A DNA stretch of 64,000 bases from a candidate division WWE3 bacterium (GCA_027002375.1 JALWZX010000011.1:1-64000); one strand, 5' to 3'; shown: positions 18,885 to 29,682, counted from the stretch's first letter. The notes: generated from the sequence alone by a model not told the origin. Made by a program: numbers and translations.

Positions 18885-20403
18885 AATTCTCAGGTGTAAT
18901 GTAAACCTTAGTAGTTTTCCCTGTAATAATTTCTAGCGCGGCTTTGCGTGCCATATTCTCTAACATTCTCTGAAGCGAACGAATTCCACTATCAAAACCA
19001 AGAGGTCTAATCAAAACTGGCCAAACATCTGGCGAAAACTCTAACTGATCTTCTTCTAGCCCTGTTGTCTGACGAACACGTGGCAATAAATAATCGCGCG
19101 CAATAGCCTGCTTTTCTTCATCTGTATACGAACCCATCTTTATAACTTCCAAACGATCAAGCAAAGCCGCGCTAAACGTACCAATCTTATTTGCGGAAAC
19201 AATAAACATCACATCAGACAAATCAAACGGATAATCCAAATAGTGATCTCTAAACGATGTATTTTGCTCAGGGTCTAAAATTTCAAGCATTGTTGCCATA
19301 ACATCAGCCAACAAACCTGCCTGCCCAGATGCCTTATCAAGCTCATCAAGCAATATTATTGGGTTTCGCACATCTGTTCTAACCAATGCCTTAATTATCT
19401 GACCAGGTTCTGCACCTTCAACGGCCTTATTTCTTCCACGAATTTCTAAAATTGAACCAATAGCACCCATTGAAATACGATAAAACGGCCTATTTAATGC
19501 TTTTGCGATACTCTTTGCCATTGTAGTTTTACCTATACCCTGAAGCCCCACCATACACAAAACTGGCGATCTTTTCATAGCCTTAAAATCCTTCTTTTGT
19601 GCCAACAATTTTCGCATAGCAATATACTGTAAAACACGTTCTTTCACTGGCTCTAATCCATAGTGATTTGCATCCAACGTCTGCTTAACTCGCTCAATAT
19701 CTAAAACCTCATCTGCAAACTTGTTCCATGGAACCTTAACCACCCAATCAATATAATTACTCAAAATGTCGTATTCACGCGAATAAACACCCGTTCGCGC
19801 CATTCTTTCTAAACGCTTAATCATCGTATAAATCTGTTCTTTTAAATCTTCAGGCGAAGCACTTTGTTCAATCTTTGTTCGCAATGCTTCAATTTCCTGC
19901 ATTTCTTGACTATTTTTATTTGTGGAAATTCCGCCGTTCATTCCACTCCCCTGCTTATTAACTGTTTCTACTCTTTCAGTTTGCGTACCACCATCTTGCT
20001 TACTACTTGCATAATTATCATCGTGATTAGTCCCAGTTTGGGCGCTTAGGTTTTGATTAACATTATTCTGACCAACGCTACTACTAATATCAGCCTGCCC
20101 AATGCTGTCCCGATTAGTACCTATTTGAGTGTCTAAATTCACGTTAACGTTATTCGGCCCCACATTACCGTCAACACCAAATTGCCCAGTGCCATTTTGA
20201 TTGGTTGTACTTTGGCCAGTTACTTCTCTAACATCACCACCTTGATTACCACCCGTTGTATTGTCTTGATTTGAACTAGAATTGTTTTGAGAATTAAAAC
20301 TACCAACAGAACCCGTATTTACAACATCGTTTCTATTATTTCCCCCACTAAAATCATTAAAGGAATTATTATTTGAAAAAGAATTGTGTTGGGCAGTATC
20401 CAT
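18862..20403 (-). CDS. Lon-family AAA+ protein without a peptidase domain
   Basis: 513 residues. The first 165 or so are Asn/Gln/Gly/Thr-rich low complexity in place of the Lon substrate-binding domain. Then comes the Lon-type helical neck (SNYIDWVVKVPWNKFADE), DANHYGLEPVKERVLQYIA, Walker A GLQGIGKTTMAKSIAKALN, Walker B ILLDELDKAS, sensor IVSANKIG and the C-terminal lid. The protein ends at KVYITPENFKSYLPR, where canonical Lon passes from the lid to its Ser-Lys peptidase, so no proteolytic site exists. It may be an unfoldase or regulator. A TATACT -10 box (20410-20415) lies six bases before the ATG. Confidence 0.8.
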   Translation of the reverse strand: MDTAQHNSFSNNNSFNDFSGGNNRNDVVNTGSVGSFNSQNNSSSNQDNTTGGNQGGDVREVTGQSTTNQNGTGQFGVDGNVGPNNVNVNLDTQIGTNRDSIGQADISSSVGQNNVNQNLSAQTGTNHDDNYASSKQDGGTQTERVETVNKQGSGMNGGISTNKNSQEMQEIEALRTKIEQSASPEDLKEQIYTMIKRLERMARTGVYSREYDILSNYIDWVVKVPWNKFADEVLDIERVKQTLDANHYGLEPVKERVLQYIAMRKLLAQKKDFKAMKRSPVLCMVGLQGIGKTTMAKSIAKALNRPFYRISMGAIGSILEIRGRNKAVEGAEPGQIIKALVRTDVRNPIILLDELDKASGQAGLLADVMATMLEILDPEQNTSFRDHYLDYPFDLSDVMFIVSANKIGTFSAALLDRLEVIKMGSYTDEEKQAIARDYLLPRVRQTTGLEEDQLEFSPDVWPVLIRPLGFDSGIRSLQRMLENMARKAALEIITGKTTKVYITPENFKSYLPR

Positions 20404-20498
20404 GTGATTAGTATATCAAAGGTATGTTTTTATAAAAAGCACATTGTGAAGCTTGCACAGTCATCATTTTGCACTTTTCTCACTAAAGCGAGTATAGA

Positions 20499-21014
20499 TT
20501 ACTGAGCAAAACCAGAGTAATCATCGTTGTCTACAACAGTAACGCTCGTTTTCACATTTCCTGACTGAGTATTATTAGTGGAATTCGTATTCGTTTCTGT
20601 ATCACCAGTTGATATACCATCATAATCAGAATTTGTATTGTTCGTATTTGAAGGCAAAGTCACGTTACCAAACCCATCGCTGTCCTCATTATTCTTATTT
20701 TGCCCACTATTTCCCGTGCCAAACCCGTCATAATCTTGGGAATTAGCATCGTTATTCATATCACCATTGTATTCTGTCTCAACACCAGCAACTGCACCAT
20801 TATCGTTATTTTGATCTGTAGCATCAACTTTTTCTACAGGTGCTGTATCAGTAATCTCTTTATTTTCTGTGCCACTAGTAGTTGCATCATCATGTGCAAC
20901 TTGGCTTTTCTTAGACACAATTACCCCTGCTACTGCGCCGAATCCAACAAAAAGAACTACTATAACAATTGGTATTATCATTGATTTAAATTCCATTTTA
21001 ATTTTAGTTGTCAA
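20499..21014 (-). CDS. Membrane-anchored Asn/Asp-rich protein with DYDGF repeats
   Basis: 171 residues. One N-terminal membrane helix (about 11-30, MIIPIVIVVLFVGFGAVAGV) is followed by a disordered exterior region rich in Asn, Asp, Thr and Ser. Related motifs recur: DYDGFGTG, DSDGFGNV, DYDGISTG and, at the end, DDYSGFAQ. No enzyme signature is visible. An in-frame ATG at 20996 (MEFKSM) gives a shorter form whose n-region is also reasonable. It lies between metG and the Lon-like gene on the same strand. The function is unknown; a surface spacer or ligand is possible. Confidence 0.55.
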   Translation of the reverse strand: MTTKIKMEFKSMIIPIVIVVLFVGFGAVAGVIVSKKSQVAHDDATTSGTENKEITDTAPVEKVDATDQNNDNGAVAGVETEYNGDMNNDANSQDYDGFGTGNSGQNKNNEDSDGFGNVTLPSNTNNTNSDYDGISTGDTETNTNSTNNTQSGNVKTSVTVVDNDDYSGFAQ

Positions 21015-21082
21015 TTTTAGTACTACTATGTTCCAAAATTAACTCTCACTATTTTAATGGTATTCACAAACAAAAACAATCT

Positions 21083-22555
21083 TTAGTTCTGCCCTTCGAC
21101 TTTTGGCAAACGTCCAAATAATATTATCGAAGGCTCTACCATTTCACCCGATAGTATATCACAGATGGTCTGACTTGTCTTTACCAAAATTGGCTTTAAT
21201 AAAACACCTATATCAAAAACTTTATCAAATACATTCTGCAAAATCTCTGCTTTTTCTTTATCATTCTTTTTCCATGGTTCATTCGCATTCAGATACTCGT
21301 TTGATTCCCTAACTAATTGGGAAATCTCATTAATAACGTCATGAAGGCGGAATTCCTCATAACTATTCAAAATATTTTCATGCTCAGATATAACCTCTTG
21401 ATACTCACGAACTTCGGCTAGAACTTCAACATCACGCCCCATTTTATTAATTCGCGAAACTAAATTGCCTAGCCCATTAACCAAATCAGACGTATATTTA
21501 CTATCAAACAAACCAAAACTTGCATCAGAATCGTCTTTGTATGGCAAATAAGCAAGCACCAAATAACGCGTAGCATCGATACCATAACGATCTATTAGAG
21601 CTGGAACATCAATAACATTACCCTTAGACTTACTTATTTTATCACCACCAACAGTTAAAAAACTGTGAACAAACGTAGACTTAGGAACATCATACCCTGC
21701 AGAAAGCAACATCGCTGGCCAGATAACATTATGAAACCACGAAATATCTTTACCCAAAACATGCGTAGCGTACTGCCAAAAATCTTGATTTTTATTAATT
21801 TCTAGAGAAGATAGATAATTGATCAACGCATCTACCCAAACATAAACAGTTTGTTTGTCATCATCAGGAAAACCAACAGCCCATGAAACCTTATCAGCAG
21901 GTCTTGAAATACTTTGATCTTCTAGCCCACCCTGAATTCTTGCTACTATTTCGTTCTTCTTACCAATTGGGTAAATTTTAAGAGTATCATTTTCTATTAA
22001 TTTAAGTAGTTTATCAGAATATTTAGATAGCTTGAAAAAATAATTTTCTTCTTCAATCTTTATAACCTGATCTGGCCTATGAAGTGGGCACAAACCATCT
22101 TCAGTCATCTCGGATTTTGTTAAAAATTTTTCACACCCATAACAATAAACACCTTCGTACTTATCTTTATAAACATCACCTGCGTCAATCAATTTCTGCA
22201 CAAAATTTTTAACAAAATCCTCATGCTCCTTATTCGTTGTTCTTACAAAATAATCATAAGAAATCAACACATCATCAAATTTTTCTTTAAAATAATTCGA
22301 CCTCATATCAACATAATCTTGTAAATTATCATACCCAAGCTTTTTCGCAGACTGCTCAACCGTTGTACCATGCTCATCAGTGCCTGTGGTAAAAAACACG
22401 TTTTGACTTCCAAATAACAATCTATAATGTCTAGCCAAAACATCCGTAACAGTAGTCGTCAAAAGATGCCCAATATGAGGCTCGCCATTAGCATAAAAAA
22501 TCGGCGTAGTTAAATATTTCTTTCTATTCATTTTATTATCATTAGTGGAATTCAT
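21083..22555 (-). CDS. metG: Methionine--tRNA ligase
   Basis: Class I synthetase of 490 residues. It shows TTPIFYANGEPHIGHLLT with the HIGH motif, the connective-peptide zinc site CYGCEKFL plus CPLHR (fourth ligand His), FPDDDKQTVYVWVDALINYL, FHNVIWPAMLLSAG, and the KMSKS loop as KISKSKGNVID. The C-terminal helical anticodon domain is present. The extra tRNA-binding (EMAP-like) C-terminal domain of longer MetG forms is absent. A TAAAAT -10 box (22562-22567) lies six bases before the ATG. The 165 bp upstream holds an inverted repeat (GTGTTTGTT/AACAAACAC) that could separate it from the giant gene. Confidence 0.96.
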   Translation of the reverse strand: MNSTNDNKMNRKKYLTTPIFYANGEPHIGHLLTTTVTDVLARHYRLLFGSQNVFFTTGTDEHGTTVEQSAKKLGYDNLQDYVDMRSNYFKEKFDDVLISYDYFVRTTNKEHEDFVKNFVQKLIDAGDVYKDKYEGVYCYGCEKFLTKSEMTEDGLCPLHRPDQVIKIEEENYFFKLSKYSDKLLKLIENDTLKIYPIGKKNEIVARIQGGLEDQSISRPADKVSWAVGFPDDDKQTVYVWVDALINYLSSLEINKNQDFWQYATHVLGKDISWFHNVIWPAMLLSAGYDVPKSTFVHSFLTVGGDKISKSKGNVIDVPALIDRYGIDATRYLVLAYLPYKDDSDASFGLFDSKYTSDLVNGLGNLVSRINKMGRDVEVLAEVREYQEVISEHENILNSYEEFRLHDVINEISQLVRESNEYLNANEPWKKNDKEKAEILQNVFDKVFDIGVLLKPILVKTSQTICDILSGEMVEPSIILFGRLPKVEGQN

Positions 22556-22720
22556 ATGATGATTTTAACACAAAATAAAAAGCTAGTAATGGTAAATATC
22601 CTGACTAAAGTTTAGAATTTTCTATGATTGTGTTTGTTCACACATCTCCCACCTGAAATGGATTAATTCTATAGGCGTGGTAACGATTAAAACAAACACC
22701 ACCTCACCCAACACCGCAAA

Positions 22721-25700
22721 TTAGTTTACGCAAGAATTCAAGTCAACTTTTGCGTTCCCCTTACAATACATATAAGTTTCTACATCTGACGATTTATTGC
22801 ATGTGTTATCTAATATAAATCTATCACATCTTTTCTCGTTATTTGTGCTTGAAACTAAAACAAGATTTAAATCACCGCTTGGATCACTACTATAAAAGTC
22901 GTTATCAAACCTAAACACTATGTCACCATACGGATAAAACCCATCTAAAAGTGGCACCCTAAATGGGTATTTATGATTTGATAAGTCTTCTACAAATGCT
23001 GTTCCAATCAACCTATCATTCAGCATTATAGAAAGTTTCGCCCTTTTAGATTTAGCGATACCAGACACCTGCGATCTAGCTATCACGTATTCGATACGGC
23101 TGTTCTGCGTATCATCGCCGACAACTCTTATATCTCCGCCACAATACATGTGTAAGTCGAAATTCTCATCAAAAAAGTTATATTTGCAGTATGAAGCAGA
23201 TAAATTGTCATAAACTACATTAGTATCATTATCTTTAATACTCTTTATTACCAAGTTAACGTCTAAACCTGATTCTTCAGACGAATCATCGTTATCATAA
23301 ACAAAATCCAAATCTTTTATATCAGTACCTACAGGCACTTCTACAACATAATCATTAAAATCATCTTTATCAATATAAACACTAGTATACTTTGTATCAC
23401 CATTGTAGACAGAAATTCTCGGCAACCTGTCAACATCACCAAAATTCTCTTTCTTTGCCGACATAACTATTTTTTTAGTTCGCGGACTTTCAGGTTTCAA
23501 GCACCTTATTGCAACGGGTGAATTCCAAATTTCAGTATCATTCCCACCTGTACCTTCTATATTTTTAGCAACAATATAAACCTTATGCTCCACTTCGTCA
23601 TTTATGTAATTATCTAAATTCACAGAAAACCCATGATATGCGAATTTCTTTCCACCGAATTGTACTTCGAGATCGCTTCTATAATCATCGGCAACCATAT
23701 CTTTAATTCTATTACTAGGGTCATCTATCGCTATATTTATACCAACGCCCTCTGCTGGTTTGTCTTGATCCCTAACCCATCCTTTTACAGTACATATGTC
23801 ATTTTTAGCCACAACCATACCTTGTGGGTCAAATAAGTTCAGGTCATTAATAACGTCGGTAGCTTCGTCTGAACAACCATCGTCACTTATCACTACTTTG
23901 TATTTAAATTTACTATTTAGGGGGAATTCATCAGTTGTATTTCGCTCATCCTTGTAGTTGTACACATCGGCGAAATTGTAATCAGTATTTTTTGCAACAG
24001 CAACGTTGTTAACAATGGTCTTCTCAACAGTTATGCCATCAGACACATAAATTCTGCTTAATTTTAACCGTGCACCATCTGAAATATCAGACCCTGTCTT
24101 TATGCTTACTGTAACTTTAACCGATGGGGCTGGATTTATTGATTGTATCACATTAATATTATCGAATTTAATACTATTATCCGAGAAACATATATTGCCT
24201 GGTGGCGGATTATTATCGATTGTATATTTCAATAAATACCACGAATGATTTTTAACCTTTATCGTGTCATTACTTAAATCAACCGTCTTAGGTGCCACAG
24301 TGTTCAACACATTATCAGCATTTCTGTAATCTACCAAAACACCATTCAATGCACTACGATCTGCATCATATATACAGCTACTACCCCTGCTCTCTTCATA
24401 ACATCCAACAACATATTCTTGAACATTAGACTTATCTAAATTAAGTCCACCCGGTAAATTTAACTTTACGCTTGAATAACCATCTCTGATATGCCTGTTA
24501 ACGATTACAAAATAAACAGCATTCTTTTTATCTGTATAAGCGTATGTGCTAACAGTTTCTTCCTTGTCATTATTTGTTTCTAACATATATGGTGCCCTCG
24601 ATATGTACTTGTCATATAATTTAAAGGTTAAATACGGAGGACTAACATTTCCATACCCACTTATAATTGAATCGCCGCCCCATGTAGAGAAGTGCGTAGC
24701 ACCATATACCCCCAATTTTGCGTATCTACTCAACATGTCAGCGGTAAATAATTCATCCGAAACGGTACCCCATGCCACACTGGTCGAACCTGAAGTTTCC
24801 CATTCTGTTGGTATATATTTAACATTAGAAAGCCCTTTGTTATTCAAATATTGAGTAGAACATTCATAAAAAGCATCTAAGAACTTATAGCTTTCAATAT
24901 CTTTTTCTATTTTACTTTTAACATTATCAGAAAGATTAACATTTACATTCCCAATAACAATCTCTTTACCACGTTCATCTGACGTAACAATTTCGTTTAC
25001 ACTTCGATCGCAATAGACATCCTTACCGTAATTCGCAAGTGAGTTGTCTACACATGCCTTCTTGTCAACACTATCGTTTACCCTACACAATCCATCACCC
25101 CATGCGCGAAGTGGGTAACTGTGAGGTGTCCAAAAATCTGGTTTCGCAATATTACCGTTATCAACTTTGTTAAAACCGTCCCAAAACCCATTCAAACTAT
25201 ATTTCCATGAATCACCGTAACCAATATATGCACCAAGTTCTACATCAGAATATCTCTGTTTAAATCTTTTTGCAAAAAGTGCGTACATTTCGCCATACAA
25301 TTTATAACGCGCATAAACTCTGTCGTGTCCAATACCATAATTATAACTATTATCATAATTGGTCCACCAAATCTCGGGCTCTGAACCAAACTCTACATAT
25401 TTAATAGGCTTTCCAACTTCTTTTGAATAATCAATTATGTCAAAAAGTTCGCGAATCATCTCATCGAAATCAGGATTGTTTATGACATCATTTCTAATTG
25501 CGTCGGCATTTGTATTGCAGTGCCCGCTTTTACAACTTGACGGTTCTATAGTCGCCCCTGGTTGTACAGAAAAGATAAAATCGCCATTTATACTCTTGGC
25601 TAAAGATAAGTATTTATCTAATAACCCACTTGTTAAAGGAAATCTACCATCTTTAAAAACAACACGATTAAAATCACTATCATCTACCAGCTCTTGCCCA

Positions 25701-28700
25701 ACCGAATTCCCATTATTATCAACTTCTCTTATACTAAATTTGTCAACTATCAATTTAGTATTATCGTCATTTCTGTCAGTTAACCCAATAACGATTCTAA
25801 CCACCCCAGCATCTTTATTAAGTAACGGATTATATGTAAAGTAGATACTTTTGGTTTTATGATTAGAAGTATTATCAACGTTTTGTACATTCTCATCAAA
25901 CAACATTGTAGATCCAATATAAAACCTTAACTGATCTTTATATACAACCGTTCCCCTTAATCGCATTTTGTTATTAACCATAGCATGATCACCTATTACA
26001 GAGTATACAACTGACACTTTATATTTAGCACCTTTCTTAAACTTTTTGGCATCAATATATTGAAAAATTCTACCACTTCGAACAAATTCTACAGAACTAC
26101 CATCATACTTTTTTATATAGTCATCCGAACCAGATGCGAATGACCATTCGTTAATATCTGGGTTTGGTATATACACATAAGATTTGTCACTATACCTGTA
26201 TAAAGGCACTTTCAAATCTTTTAATGGTGCAATATATAAACTCTCATCGTTTTCATTCAAGACTGACGATGCCTTAGGCGTTAAATTTTGACCTAGAAGA
26301 GCTCTACTAAAAGCTGAGACATACTTATTTTCGACATTCATCTCTAAACTTGAAATTTCTGTACCAGAGAATCCAGTTATTTCGTCAGTTTCGTTGTCAT
26401 TAGTTACATTTTTCATCAAAGTAACATTATCAATATAAAAATCGTTTGAGGCATTTGAATCTGAAAGAAAGTATAAATTATACTTTCTTCCGCTATGTGC
26501 TTTGAACACTAGATTTATATTATCCCAATTCTCAGATTTGCTAACATCTTGTACAACAACAACACTGTCATCAGTAGCATCCTTAATAAAAACCCTCAAT
26601 TTTCCTCTCTCTACAAATACATCTGCACTAATAGAATATGTATTAGAATCTAGCAACAAATCACTATCATATTTAATTCCCACCTCTGCACCTTCTGCGT
26701 GAATCTTTTGACTCTTTTTTCCGGTAGCTGATTTGACACTCGTAACCAAGAATCCCTGTGGGACTGTTACCGGCCCCACTCTTCGCCATTTATTACCTAC
26801 TGTACCAACAGTACAAACCTGTGATTTCTCAACCTCAGTTTTGGTGTCATTAGTTTCAAAACCTGCCGAATCGCCTACATCAAATGTTTGTACGCCTGTG
26901 CCGGCTGTCGTAAGAATTAATTCACTAATAACATCTCTACCATCACTGTTATCCTTTAGCATAATATCGAAACCGTTTGGCCATCGTGGCTTTAAGTAAT
27001 CAGGTAAGTTAGAATTAGAATCCCCAATAGCACCATTAAATACAGGGTTCTCTATTATCCACGATCCCGACACCCACTTTTTAGTATTATGTTTTTTGAC
27101 TGTGACCAATTTAGTTGATCCACTTTCCCCAGCGTACACAATATCAAATGTACCGTTATCATTGTCTAACCACGTCATTTTCAACAACACTTTTTTACCA
27201 TTCAACTTTTTCACCCATTCATCGTCAACATCTATTAGTATATTTTTATCAATGTATCGCGCAGAATAATATCTCCAATCGTTTTTACCTTCCCCAGTTG
27301 ATTTAGTCAGGTCTCTAAATTCCTTATCCTTAGACCAAGCTGTTAAATCATCACTATTTTTTGGCGACCACCTATTAGCTAATTCCAAATCAGTTTTCAT
27401 ACCGTATGTGTAATTAAAATAATCAAAACAATAAAAGTTATCGTTGACGGGCCGACCTTTAAAAGTTATCCATATAGTATCGTTGTCTTTTGGTGGAATT
27501 CCTAGGTATTTATTACCGAATGCTATTATATCTTGTGGTATCTTATACCACGATCCAGTTACTGGATCATTTGGATCATTAGACATCCATAACATTATTC
27601 TTCTATTCCTTCTAGCAACTGAATTTCTAAAAGTCCACTCGAACAATGCTCTAGATGACACATATGGTTCATAGAAATGATGATATTCTCTATTAGACGG
27701 ATACCCCCACCCTAATGCCTCAGCTTCTAACCACATGGTATGCATATGCACATCAAAATCGGCGGGCGTGTACTTAGGATATTGTAACTGCATATAGATC
27801 CTGTTGTATCTCTTGTCAAATGCTTTCAAACATCCAGTCTGAATAGGATATAGACCACTTTCTTGAATTCCAACTCTGTATTTAGCCAAATACTTACGCC
27901 ATGCCTCACCCATAAATGGAAAAACATAACCTGAACTGGTCTGTACTGAAATATCCTTAGACACATCTTTCCACTCTTCCCCAATCTCAGATACAACGGG
28001 TACAATATAATCGTAAACATATCTAGGATCCTTAGTCTCTTTGTACTTATATGAGGAATTCATAAACGCATCTCTCCACGCGTCTGTTGAACACCCGCCA
28101 TATTGTGTAGTCATCCATGGCTTAGCTTCACCAGCTGACCCTGGACCATAAACAACTCCTATAACACGATCGTCATTCTTAAATTCTTTTGCAAAGCTTC
28201 TTGTCCATTTCTTCATTTCACTAATTGTGGAGGGCGACAAATAATTCAGTCTCCATGCCGAACATTTCGCATCGTCATTTACATAAATCATGTTACTGGG
28301 GTTTGAAGCTATTCTTTGTGGAACGTATGCATCGTACTGTTGCCCGTTTGGAAGTTTACTAAAATCACTATATCCACTGGACATCAATCTGATAATAACT
28401 TTGTTTTCAGGTCTAAGCTTGTTCAACTGATTCTTAATTCTGCCCCAATCGCCATCCGTTTGCGCCCAAGAAACATTCATTAAGATAATGTGAACACCAG
28501 GGTTCCTATCTATCCACCTTTGAGCATCGTCTATATCGCTCCTATCAACCATTAAGCCACTTGTGTTAATCGTATCCTTACGCACTGGCTCCGGAAGCTT
28601 GTATGTCTTTACATCCATATCGTCAGAATCGTTAGGGATAATTCCACCGGCTGGTATGTTTTCTACATTATCCGACAAGTCAGGTGTACTATTTTTTTCA

Positions 28701-29527
28701 TTCTGCGACGCATCGTGTACAACTTCATACTCAACTTCTAGCACAGGAGATATATCAATAGTAGAAGAGTGTTCTTTAGAGTAAAAGTTATATTGAACAT
28801 TGCTAGATGAAAAGGAATCTATATACATACCATTATTCTTTATTGTTCCATTTACCAAATCTTGAATTAAATCGGTAACGTCTATCGTTACATCACCATT
28901 TATACTAGAAATCATAGGCGATTGTGCATAAGTCTTGTCACCCATTTGTGGCCTTGTATTCCACGTTACACTTCGCTCGTTCCAATCACCTTCAACACCT
29001 TTCACTTTAAACCAAATAGAATTTTCATTACTTCTAGCATTAACATGCAATTTTAATTTAGCACTTCTTATAACTTTTCCATTTAATTGGATTAGATCAA
29101 ACTTTATTAATGGTCGTTTTATACCTGGCCTAACCGCAACTTCTGTAATATTACCGGCATTGACATCTGGATTCCATCTATCAACAAAAGTGTCTTCTAC
29201 AGCTCCCAAGTTAACTCTTGAAACACCCAAAACCTTCGTATCTTTAGATATGCTTGCACTGTTACCTTCTACATTAGCCATTGATAGTTCATGCACATAA
29301 TCAGGGCATACGCCTTCAGTAGTAAAGGTAGCATTGTGTACACCACCCTCAAAATCACCATTAACAATTTTACTGGAATCTTCTGACGAGGCTTTTTGTA
29401 TAAAATTTACACTAAGAAAAGTAGCACCAACTAATACAAAAGCTAGAATTGCAAGCAAAATTACAACAAGATAATTTTTCCTGAGAATCTTAACACGATA
29501 ATATAACTTCTTAAAAGGTCTGGACAT
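22721..29527 (-). CDS. Giant membrane-anchored multidomain glycosidase-like surface protein
   Basis: 2268 residues with an N-terminal membrane anchor (about 19-41). A DNRLRE-type beta domain (about 105-270) has VEDTFVDRW, WNERSVTWN and VTIDVTDLIQDLVNG. A first TIM-barrel-like region (about 330-760) has VSWAQTDGDWGRI and VYGPGSAGEAKPW. A jelly-roll carbohydrate-binding-like region follows (about 960-1085). A second clan GH-A-like barrel (about 1290-1800) offers FGSEPEIWW (about 1379) and PTEWETSG (about 1575) as candidate acid/base and nucleophile Glu. The C-terminus is beta-rich, Ig-like, and Cys-containing at the very end. A TATAAT -10 box (29535-29540) lies seven bases before the ATG. The substrate is unknown. 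Confidence 0.72.
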   Translation of the reverse strand: MSRPFKKLYYRVKILRKNYLVVILLAILAFVLVGATFLSVNFIQKASSEDSSKIVNGDFEGGVHNATFTTEGVCPDYVHELSMANVEGNSASISKDTKVLGVSRVNLGAVEDTFVDRWNPDVNAGNITEVAVRPGIKRPLIKFDLIQLNGKVIRSAKLKLHVNARSNENSIWFKVKGVEGDWNERSVTWNTRPQMGDKTYAQSPMISSINGDVTIDVTDLIQDLVNGTIKNNGMYIDSFSSSNVQYNFYSKEHSSTIDISPVLEVEYEVVHDASQNEKNSTPDLSDNVENIPAGGIIPNDSDDMDVKTYKLPEPVRKDTINTSGLMVDRSDIDDAQRWIDRNPGVHIILMNVSWAQTDGDWGRIKNQLNKLRPENKVIIRLMSSGYSDFSKLPNGQQYDAYVPQRIASNPSNMIYVNDDAKCSAWRLNYLSPSTISEMKKWTRSFAKEFKNDDRVIGVVYGPGSAGEAKPWMTTQYGGCSTDAWRDAFMNSSYKYKETKDPRYVYDYIVPVVSEIGEEWKDVSKDISVQTSSGYVFPFMGEAWRKYLAKYRVGIQESGLYPIQTGCLKAFDKRYNRIYMQLQYPKYTPADFDVHMHTMWLEAEALGWGYPSNREYHHFYEPYVSSRALFEWTFRNSVARRNRRIMLWMSNDPNDPVTGSWYKIPQDIIAFGNKYLGIPPKDNDTIWITFKGRPVNDNFYCFDYFNYTYGMKTDLELANRWSPKNSDDLTAWSKDKEFRDLTKSTGEGKNDWRYYSARYIDKNILIDVDDEWVKKLNGKKVLLKMTWLDNDNGTFDIVYAGESGSTKLVTVKKHNTKKWVSGSWIIENPVFNGAIGDSNSNLPDYLKPRWPNGFDIMLKDNSDGRDVISELILTTAGTGVQTFDVGDSAGFETNDTKTEVEKSQVCTVGTVGNKWRRVGPVTVPQGFLVTSVKSATGKKSQKIHAEGAEVGIKYDSDLLLDSNTYSISADVFVERGKLRVFIKDATDDSVVVVQDVSKSENWDNINLVFKAHSGRKYNLYFLSDSNASNDFYIDNVTLMKNVTNDNETDEITGFSGTEISSLEMNVENKYVSAFSRALLGQNLTPKASSVLNENDESLYIAPLKDLKVPLYRYSDKSYVYIPNPDINEWSFASGSDDYIKKYDGSSVEFVRSGRIFQYIDAKKFKKGAKYKVSVVYSVIGDHAMVNNKMRLRGTVVYKDQLRFYIGSTMLFDENVQNVDNTSNHKTKSIYFTYNPLLNKDAGVVRIVIGLTDRNDDNTKLIVDKFSIREVDNNGNSVGQELVDDSDFNRVVFKDGRFPLTSGLLDKYLSLAKSINGDFIFSVQPGATIEPSSCKSGHCNTNADAIRNDVINNPDFDEMIRELFDIIDYSKEVGKPIKYVEFGSEPEIWWTNYDNSYNYGIGHDRVYARYKLYGEMYALFAKRFKQRYSDVELGAYIGYGDSWKYSLNGFWDGFNKVDNGNIAKPDFWTPHSYPLRAWGDGLCRVNDSVDKKACVDNSLANYGKDVYCDRSVNEIVTSDERGKEIVIGNVNVNLSDNVKSKIEKDIESYKFLDAFYECSTQYLNNKGLSNVKYIPTEWETSGSTSVAWGTVSDELFTADMLSRYAKLGVYGATHFSTWGGDSIISGYGNVSPPYLTFKLYDKYISRAPYMLETNNDKEETVSTYAYTDKKNAVYFVIVNRHIRDGYSSVKLNLPGGLNLDKSNVQEYVVGCYEESRGSSCIYDADRSALNGVLVDYRNADNVLNTVAPKTVDLSNDTIKVKNHSWYLLKYTIDNNPPPGNICFSDNSIKFDNINVIQSINPAPSVKVTVSIKTGSDISDGARLKLSRIYVSDGITVEKTIVNNVAVAKNTDYNFADVYNYKDERNTTDEFPLNSKFKYKVVISDDGCSDEATDVINDLNLFDPQGMVVAKNDICTVKGWVRDQDKPAEGVGINIAIDDPSNRIKDMVADDYRSDLEVQFGGKKFAYHGFSVNLDNYINDEVEHKVYIVAKNIEGTGGNDTEIWNSPVAIRCLKPESPRTKKIVMSAKKENFGDVDRLPRISVYNGDTKYTSVYIDKDDFNDYVVEVPVGTDIKDLDFVYDNDDSSEESGLDVNLVIKSIKDNDTNVVYDNLSASYCKYNFFDENFDLHMYCGGDIRVVGDDTQNSRIEYVIARSQVSGIAKSKRAKLSIMLNDRLIGTAFVEDLSNHKYPFRVPLLDGFYPYGDIVFRFDNDFYSSDPSGDLNLVLVSSTNNEKRCDRFILDNTCNKSSDVETYMYCKGNAKVDLNSCVN

Positions 29528-29647
29528 TAATGTAATTATACAATATCTCTATCAATATGAGAACTACAACAAACCATTATCTGCCACAGGTTTATGCATA
29601 TTATAATATGCTTTAGCAAGCACTTTTATCAAAAAAATCACAATCTC

Positions 29648-29676
29648 TTGTATTTCAAGCAATCACCCCTTACAAT
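29648..29676 (+). promoter_or_regulatory. Promoter of rmuC
   Basis: A -35 TTGTAT (29648-29653), 17-bp spacer and -10 TACAAT (29671-29676) stand six bases before the ATG at 29683. This is one of the more complete promoters in the window, and it predicts a leaderless mRNA. Confidence 0.6.
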
Positions 29677-29682
29677 CAAACC

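Noticed and set aside
22629..22703. Inverted repeat GTGTTTGTT/AACAAACAC between the giant glycosidase-like gene and metG
   Set aside because: The arms are about 57 bases apart with no T-run. It could be a weak terminator, but I cannot support a call.
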